DNA of 64,000 nucleotides from DASSWB01 sp035705495. Its GTDB lineage: Bacteria > Bacteroidota > Bacteroidia > Flavobacteriales > Flavobacteriaceae. Positions within the stretch are counted from its first letter, which is position 1. Every line of letters begins with the position of its first letter. Shown here one piece after another: positions 59,392-64,000 of this stretch. The position numbers and the translations under genes were made by a program. Location: the NCBI GenBank assembly GCA_035705495.1, contig DASSWB010000021.1, forward strand, positions 1 through 64,000, in the 5' to 3' direction. The notes below the pieces were generated by a model. That model searched no databases, was not told the origin of the DNA, and saw only the letters and a list, made by a program, of their open reading frames with translations.

Positions 59392-59841
59392 TTATTCAAT
59401 ATTGAGGATATTTATGGTCTCACCTCTAAACACAACGGAATCCCCGGGGGATTTTCCCTCCAACTCTTTGTATAAAGGTGCTTCTGAAGAAATGCAATAA
59501 ACAGAACTTCCATCATCCAAATTAATTTTTCCAAGAGCTACCGAGACAAAAAAATAAGTTTTATTGGTTTCAATAATGCTACCTTTGCCTATATACTGGT
59601 TTTTCTTTTTTGGATCAATGTTAAGCAGAATCTCTTTCATCTCCCTTGCAATATTCAATTGATTTGATATTGATTCAACATCTCCTAAAATTTCTCCTGC
59701 ACCAGTTTCTTCTTCGTAATTGTTACTCATTTCTTCGGAAGAGGTTTCCTGTTTCTCCTTTAATTCCTTTGAATATTTGTTGATTCTTTGGTTGATAATG
59801 TCAAGGTTTTTAAAATACAGTTCTTGCTTATTGATGCTCAT
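59392..59841 (-). CDS. GreA/GreB C-terminal-domain-like protein
   Basis: A 149-residue cytoplasmic protein: an N-terminal coiled coil (about 5-75, with KYSKELKEKQETSSEEMSNN) and a C-terminal FKBP-like domain whose end, APLYKELEGKSPGDSVVFRG, is the GreA/GreB pattern for the RNA-polymerase-binding domain. The coiled coil lacks the GreA tip acidic motif in a recognisable place. It could modulate RNA polymerase like Gre or Rnk. Convergent with the PgpH-type gene, 5 bases away. Confidence 0.75.
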   Translation of the reverse strand: MSINKQELYFKNLDIINQRINKYSKELKEKQETSSEEMSNNYEEETGAGEILGDVESISNQLNIAREMKEILLNIDPKKKNQYIGKGSIIETNKTYFFVSVALGKINLDDGSSVYCISSEAPLYKELEGKSPGDSVVFRGETINILNIE

Positions 59842-59908
59842 GATTATATTTTTTTCCTAAATTAAAGAACTGAACTACCACTGGATAATGATTTGCAAAA
59901 GTTTAATA

Positions 59909-59939
59909 AAAAAAGCTGCTTTTTTCAAAGCAGCTTTTT
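59909..59939 (-). terminator. terminator of the OmpA-family gene
   Basis: AAAAGCTGCTTT and AAAGCAGCTTTT form a stem with a TTTC-type loop; on the minus strand a U run follows. It lies about 50 bases past the ompA stop and may also work for the plus strand. Confidence 0.88.
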
Positions 59940-59987
59940 GATGGAAATAGGAGAGAAGCTCTCTTTACCTATTTTAATTATTTGTTC

Positions 59988-61259
59988 TTAATTCAATTTG
60001 AATGTAACTCTTCTTACTAATTGTCTAGCTTCAGAAGAAGATTTATCTACAGATGCATCTTCACCGTTACCAGTAATTGTTAATCTACCAGCGTCAATTC
60101 CAGCTGCAACAAGAATGTCCATTACTCTCTGAGCTCTTCTTTCAGAAAGGGCTTCATTATATGCAGGTTCGCCAATTTCATCAGCATAACCAATAATTTC
60201 ACCGTTTGCAGAAGGATTCTCTGTTAAGTATTTAACTAAGTAATTGATTGATTCCAAAGAATAAGTTGCAGGTTTGTCGCTATTGAATTGGAAATAAACA
60301 TTAACATATCCGTCATTGATCAATTTCTTAATGACATCATGTGAAGATCCAGCTCCAGCTTCACCTTTTTTGGCATACATTTCTTCCAACGAACCTTCTA
60401 ATTCATCAGGGATTCCGTTTTGATTGGTATCAACAGCATATCCTTTACTATCAACTGCTACACCAGACATTGTGCTTGGTTCTCTATCCAAATAATCCGG
60501 AACTCCATCTTGATCAGTATCCAATAAATCTTTTTCAATTTTTGCAATTCGATTTCCTAGAGAATCCAATACTTCCTCATCCAAGTTCTCTTCGTACCAA
60601 TCTGCATGAACTTCTTCATTGCCTAGATAAATTGTCAAACCAATAGAACCTGTAAACATAAGTCCTTGAACTCCTCTTTTTTGAGCAGCAGCGATACCAT
60701 CCCAAGTGTAATTCTGACGAATGTTGGCTATAGCTGAAACATCACCAGTTAAAGCTACACTGTTGCTTAATTTAATTTGTGGTGTGATTCCGGCAATCAA
60801 ATTTACTATTTGATCTGTATCTCTGTCCATAGGTTCTTTAGCCAACAATTGGGAATATCCCAAACCACCATGAACCAAGAAGTTGATTCGGTCACTAAAA
60901 TCTCTTAGGCCCAATATACTTCCGGCATTTACAACCCCTTGTAAAGATGTTCTCCAATATTTGGTTTCAAAAGGTAAGCTTCCATCCTCCGCATTTTCGA
61001 TACTATAATATCCAAAATCCAATTTGGCACCAAACTCATTGGTAAACATATATCTTGCTCCAAGATCTACATTCCATAAACTTACGGGAGAAGTGAATCT
61101 GTTTGGGGTAAAAGGTGTAATTGGTTTGTGCACTCCTACATTAAATTCAAGGGACCATCTATTGAAAGATGTTTCGGAACTTTCTGCAACACCTTCAACT
61201 TCTTGGCCGTAAAAGCTTATTGTTGCTAAGACCAACATTGAACATAATAATTTTTTCAT
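59988..61259 (-). CDS. OmpA-family outer-membrane protein
   Basis: A 423-residue protein: signal peptide (1-18, ending FYGQ), an eight-strand-type beta-barrel (about 30-200), two thrombospondin type 3 calcium-binding stretches (DTDQDGVPDYLD and DTNQNGIPDELE, about 245-290) and a C-terminal OmpA domain (about 320-423; YFQFNSDKPATYSLESINYL, GYADEIGEPAYNEALSERRA) that grips peptidoglycan. It is probably a major porin-like protein tying the outer membrane to the wall. A perfect promoter and a strong terminator fit high expression. Confidence 0.94.
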   Translation of the reverse strand: MKKLLCSMLVLATISFYGQEVEGVAESSETSFNRWSLEFNVGVHKPITPFTPNRFTSPVSLWNVDLGARYMFTNEFGAKLDFGYYSIENAEDGSLPFETKYWRTSLQGVVNAGSILGLRDFSDRINFLVHGGLGYSQLLAKEPMDRDTDQIVNLIAGITPQIKLSNSVALTGDVSAIANIRQNYTWDGIAAAQKRGVQGLMFTGSIGLTIYLGNEEVHADWYEENLDEEVLDSLGNRIAKIEKDLLDTDQDGVPDYLDREPSTMSGVAVDSKGYAVDTNQNGIPDELEGSLEEMYAKKGEAGAGSSHDVIKKLINDGYVNVYFQFNSDKPATYSLESINYLVKYLTENPSANGEIIGYADEIGEPAYNEALSERRAQRVMDILVAAGIDAGRLTITGNGEDASVDKSSSEARQLVRRVTFKLN

Positions 61260-61286
61260 CAGCTATATTTTTGGTTGTTTAATAAG

Positions 61287-61317
61287 CAAAAGTAGAATTA
61301 TTTTTATTTTAAACAAA
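61287..61317 (-). promoter_or_regulatory. promoter of the OmpA-family gene
   Basis: On the minus strand TTTG (61314-61317), exactly 19 bases, then TACTTTTG (61287-61294), identical in form to the rpsF promoter. The start codon is 28 bases downstream. Confidence 0.85.
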
Positions 61318-61420
61318 ATTTAACAGCTTAATCCCAGATGTTATTTGTTAAAAAATTGAATTTTATTTGATTATTTAACCTTTAACTACTTCGAAGTTAA
61401 GGGATTATTGATTTAAGCTC

Positions 61421-61846
61421 TTAAGTTGTTTTTTCCACAAAAAAAGATTGTTTTGCCGCTAAAAGAAGAAGATTCTCCTGTAATTCCTCTTTCACCGAGA
61501 TCAAAATTCGTTTATTCAACGCTGAAGAATTTTCAATATAATCAGAGAATTCGGCGATTGTAAATTGACCAATGATAACTCCTTTTAATATGTTGCGAAA
61601 TTTTAAATCTTTTTGAATCGCATTCTCTATATACAATAATTGTTCCTCGGGAATAAGTTCGTGAAATTTATTTTTGTGTTTCCGAATATAATTCTTGAAA
61701 ATACCGATGAGCAAGTTTTGTTGAAATTTGATAATTGGACGGATTGTTTTCCTATGGAACATTTCATCCTTCATCGCAAGGTGATTAAAATCCACTTCAA
61801 TAAAAGCTAATCTTGTTTGACTTAATAATTGGTCTCTACGTTCCAT
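61421..61846 (-). CDS. small conserved protein of unknown function
   Basis: A 141-residue helical cytoplasmic protein: ERRDQLLSQTRLAFIEVDFN, RPIIKFQQNLLIGIFKNYIR and NAIQKDLKFRNILKGVIIGQ are its most distinctive parts, with SSALNKRI near the end. No membrane segment or catalytic motif is seen. Relatives may be listed as glyoxalase, but no glyoxalase metal ligands or beta-alpha-beta-beta-beta pattern is present. Found in many Flavobacteriia as far as I recall. Confidence 0.75.
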   Translation of the reverse strand: MERRDQLLSQTRLAFIEVDFNHLAMKDEMFHRKTIRPIIKFQQNLLIGIFKNYIRKHKNKFHELIPEEQLLYIENAIQKDLKFRNILKGVIIGQFTIAEFSDYIENSSALNKRILISVKEELQENLLLLAAKQSFFVEKTT

Positions 61847-61979
61847 ATTATTGTTTTTTTTAAATTTATGAAAAAACTGACTTGATTAATATGTTTCCTT
61901 ATTAACTTGTAAACCGCTTATCAACAATAGTCAGGTTATGTTTTGAGCTGATGTTTTATTGTAATTAAATTAAGAACGA

Positions 61980-63338
61980 ATGATATCTTCAATGAATCCT
62001 TTTACAGGCAAATCCATTAAATCGTATAAAGAATTAGATGCATCTGGAATTGAGGAAAAACTTTCCGGGGCTAAAAGTGAATTTTTAAAATGGAAAAAGC
62101 TGCCGGTACTGAAAAGACTGGATTTATTAACGCAACTTTCCCACACACTTTACGAGAATAAAAATCAATACGCACAAAAAATAACTGAGGAAATGGGCAA
62201 ACCTATTTCACAATCCGTAGCCGAAATTGAAAAGTGCGCGTGGGTATGTGAATATTACGCATCAAATGCTGAGAGCTTTCTAAAGGATTCGGTAATTGAT
62301 ACGGATGCAATCTCCAGTTATGTAAAATATGAACCTCTTGGTGTAATATTGGGAATTATGCCCTGGAATTATCCTTTTTGGCAGGTATTCCGATTTGCGG
62401 TTCCGACTTTAGCTGCAGGAAATGTCTGTCTTTTAAAACATGCCAGTAACGTAATGGGCTGTGCTTTTTTATTGGAAGAGATTTTTTTGAAATCAGGTTT
62501 TCCAAAAGGTTGTTTTCAAAATCTATGTGTTGGAAGTGAGATGATTACTGATATTATTCAAGATTCAAGAATAAAAGCTGTTTCCTTAACAGGAAGTGAG
62601 GCTGCTGGTAGTTCAGTTGCTGTTACCGCAGGTAAGCAAATCAAAAAAACCGTTTTGGAGTTAGGCGGAAGTAATGCAATGGTCATTTTTGAGGATGCCC
62701 AAATAGAAGAGACAATCAAATCTTGTGTTGACGGTCGATTTTTGAACACGGGTCAGAGTTGTATTGCTGGAAAGCGATTTCTTGTACACAAAAAAATTGA
62801 ATCGGTTTTTCTGAAAAAATTTAAACAAGCAGTAATGGAATTAAAAATAGGAGATCCAATGAACGAGGAAACCTATATTGGTGTTCTGGCAAGGGAAGAT
62901 TTGGCTGAAGATTTGGGGAACCAAGTGCAGAAATCTGTCAAACAAGGTGCAAAAATCCTCTGTGGAGGAAATAGAAAAGGGACTTTTTTTGAACCTACAT
63001 TATTGACGGATGTCCATACAGATATGCCAGTTTTTCAGGAAGAAACCTTCGGACCAGTGGCTGCAATTTTATCATTTGAAACAGAAGAGGAAATGGTAAA
63101 ACTCGTGAACAATTCAAAATTTGGGTTGGGTGTTTCTTTATTTACCGAAGATATGGAACGGGTTGAAAGATTGATTCCTCAAATGAACGAAGGAGCTGTT
63201 TTTGTGAATTCACAAGTGAAAAGTGATCCGCGGCTCCCTTTTGGAGGAACAAAAAAATCCGGTTATGGCAGAGAGCTTTCCAAACAGGGAATTATGGAAT
63301 TTGTCAATAAAAAAACCGTGTATATCAACAAGTATTAA
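61980..63338 (+). CDS. NAD(P)-dependent aldehyde dehydrogenase, succinate-semialdehyde type
   Basis: A 452-residue aldehyde dehydrogenase. The catalytic Cys is in FLNTGQSCIAGKR and the general-base Glu in LELGGSNAMV; IMPWNYPFWQVFR and the C-terminal GGTKKSGYGRELSKQGI are standard. The short length and PWNYPFWQVFR resemble the Sad/GabD-like succinate semialdehyde dehydrogenases, but the aldehyde used is uncertain. Its stop shares TTAA with that of the convergent gene. Confidence 0.92.
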   Translation: MISSMNPFTGKSIKSYKELDASGIEEKLSGAKSEFLKWKKLPVLKRLDLLTQLSHTLYENKNQYAQKITEEMGKPISQSVAEIEKCAWVCEYYASNAESFLKDSVIDTDAISSYVKYEPLGVILGIMPWNYPFWQVFRFAVPTLAAGNVCLLKHASNVMGCAFLLEEIFLKSGFPKGCFQNLCVGSEMITDIIQDSRIKAVSLTGSEAAGSSVAVTAGKQIKKTVLELGGSNAMVIFEDAQIEETIKSCVDGRFLNTGQSCIAGKRFLVHKKIESVFLKKFKQAVMELKIGDPMNEETYIGVLAREDLAEDLGNQVQKSVKQGAKILCGGNRKGTFFEPTLLTDVHTDMPVFQEETFGPVAAILSFETEEEMVKLVNNSKFGLGVSLFTEDMERVERLIPQMNEGAVFVNSQVKSDPRLPFGGTKKSGYGRELSKQGIMEFVNKKTVYINKY

Positions 63339-64000
63339 TCCTTCGGAAATGCAAAAACTTCATCTTTAATTTCGGGGTTGATTTCTATTTCGGTAATTTT
63401 TAATTCATTTCCGTTTTCGATGAGCAAAAAAGGAAAATATAAACCTTTCACTTTTTTGTAATTTTTCATTTCAGAAGAAATATATTGTCCATTGATGGGT
63501 TCACCAGGAATCTTTGTCTCTACCAGAATGGGAAAATAACTTTTTGTATCAAAGTAGTGATAACTGATATTGTCATTCTTCTGGCCTTCATACATTGTGG
63601 GTTCTTGAATGAGCATAATTTTATAAGCTTCTTTGCCATCAATTATTTCTGTTCCTAAAAAATCGACATAATAACCCTTTTCCTTATAATCTATAAAAGG
63701 ATTTGGAAAGTCATTTTTACTCTTTTCCATATTTTCGGTTGATTCCTTATCGGCTTTCTGTGGAAGCATTTCTGCATTCGTTGCCCATAGTTCCTTACCG
63801 TCGTATGCCAATTGTGTGATTTCTTCACCTGAATAGGTGATTTTTACTGCTTGTTTACCATCTTTTGTGCTGTAAATATTTATTGGGATCACTACACCTT
63901 CATTGGTGGTTTCAGCTGTCATTTTTGTGGCTTCCAACGCGCGCCAGTTTTCTAGACCTCCTGTTTTTTCCAAGTAAGAATTGATGATTTCATCTGCTGT
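63335..64000 (-). CDS. LolA-like outer-membrane lipoprotein-sorting protein, 5' end missing
   Basis: The last 221 residues of a protein whose start lies right of the window; the frame is open to the edge and begins TADEIINSYLEKTGGLENWR, which normally follows a signal peptide by a few residues. ATKMTAETTNEGVVIPINIY, YDGKELWATN and VDFLGTEIIDGKEAYKI fit the LolA-like fold that carries lipids or lipoproteins in the periplasm. Most such Bacteroidetes proteins are not true LolA and the ligand is unknown. Confidence 0.8.
   Translation of the reverse strand, partial: TADEIINSYLEKTGGLENWRALEATKMTAETTNEGVVIPINIYSTKDGKQAVKITYSGEEITQLAYDGKELWATNAEMLPQKADKESTENMEKSKNDFPNPFIDYKEKGYYVDFLGTEIIDGKEAYKIMLIQEPTMYEGQKNDNISYHYFDTKSYFPILVETKIPGEPINGQYISSEMKNYKKVKGLYFPFLLIENGNELKITEIEINPEIKDEVFAFPKD

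Noticed and set aside
61421..61846. Assignment as glyoxalase
   Set aside because: The protein is all-helical in appearance and lacks His/Glu metal ligands of that fold.
1..64000. CRISPR arrays, insertion sequences, integrases, rRNA genes and prophage
   Set aside because: I looked for spaced repeats, transposase motifs, inverted terminal repeats and rRNA landmarks and found none; only one tRNA gene is visible.

Overview
The window is AT-rich bacterial chromosome from a member of the Bacteroidetes, most likely family Flavobacteriaceae. Three kinds of evidence point there. Several genes are preceded by the flavobacterial promoter form TTTG-N18/19-TAnnTTTG. Many genes belong to families largely confined to that phylum (DUF4290, DUF6146, DUF6495, DUF6787, TIGR02757, BatA-type proteins, CarboxypepD-reg/TonB-dependent receptors). 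Ribosome-binding sites are generally weak. I see no insertion sequence, prophage, integrase or CRISPR array; this is ordinary chromosome with a few accessory modules.

Layout. 1-2.9 kb: the end of an iron-sulfur electron-transfer pair, then an AraC regulator beside a DUF417 membrane protein with a striking palindrome over its start codon. 2.9-6.3 kb (minus): a four-gene unit ending in a TonB-dependent receptor with a histidine-rich loop, probably for metal uptake. 6.4-9.6 kb: a cobalamin riboswitch, a BtuB-like receptor and a BtuG-like surface lipoprotein, a vitamin B12 uptake unit. 9.6-13.1 kb: an S41 protease divergent from an ECF sigma factor, a probable anti-sigma protein and two DUF4252 proteins. 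13.1-23.8 kb: housekeeping genes (purB, a sirtuin, a DEAD-box helicase, rdgB, rlmH, nadC) and small envelope proteins. 23.9-30.1 kb: priA, an orphan LytTR regulator, the rpsF-rpsR-rplI ribosomal operon and an ABC permease. 30.3-32.4 kb: three tandem paralogous secreted proteins of unknown function. 32.5-44 kb: hisS, tRNA-Met, an aminotransferase, yqgE, HU, fmt-recQ-ATPase operon, DUF493, DUF4290-murA and a large unknown conserved protein. 44-51 kb: a metallo-hydrolase, then a six-gene minus-strand run including a BatA-type protein overlapping a dihydroorotase homologue that has lost its metal ligands. 51-55.3 kb: msrA, a methyltransferase and an arsenic-resistance operon (arsR, DUF6428, arsC, acr3) with an operator-like inverted repeat and two nested micro-ORFs leading into arsR. 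55.3-64 kb: an NlpC/P60 peptidase, thiolase, a PgpH-type c-di-AMP phosphodiesterase, a GreA-like protein, an OmpA-family protein, a small unknown protein, an aldehyde dehydrogenase and the end of a LolA-like protein.

The best candidates for new biology are the three tandem secreted paralogues, the His-rich mini-protein/TonB receptor unit, the inactive dihydroorotase paired with a BatA protein, the Cys-tailed DUF6428 protein in the ars operon, and the arsR micro-ORF leader. Functional names rest on motif recognition by reading only; no database search was run.
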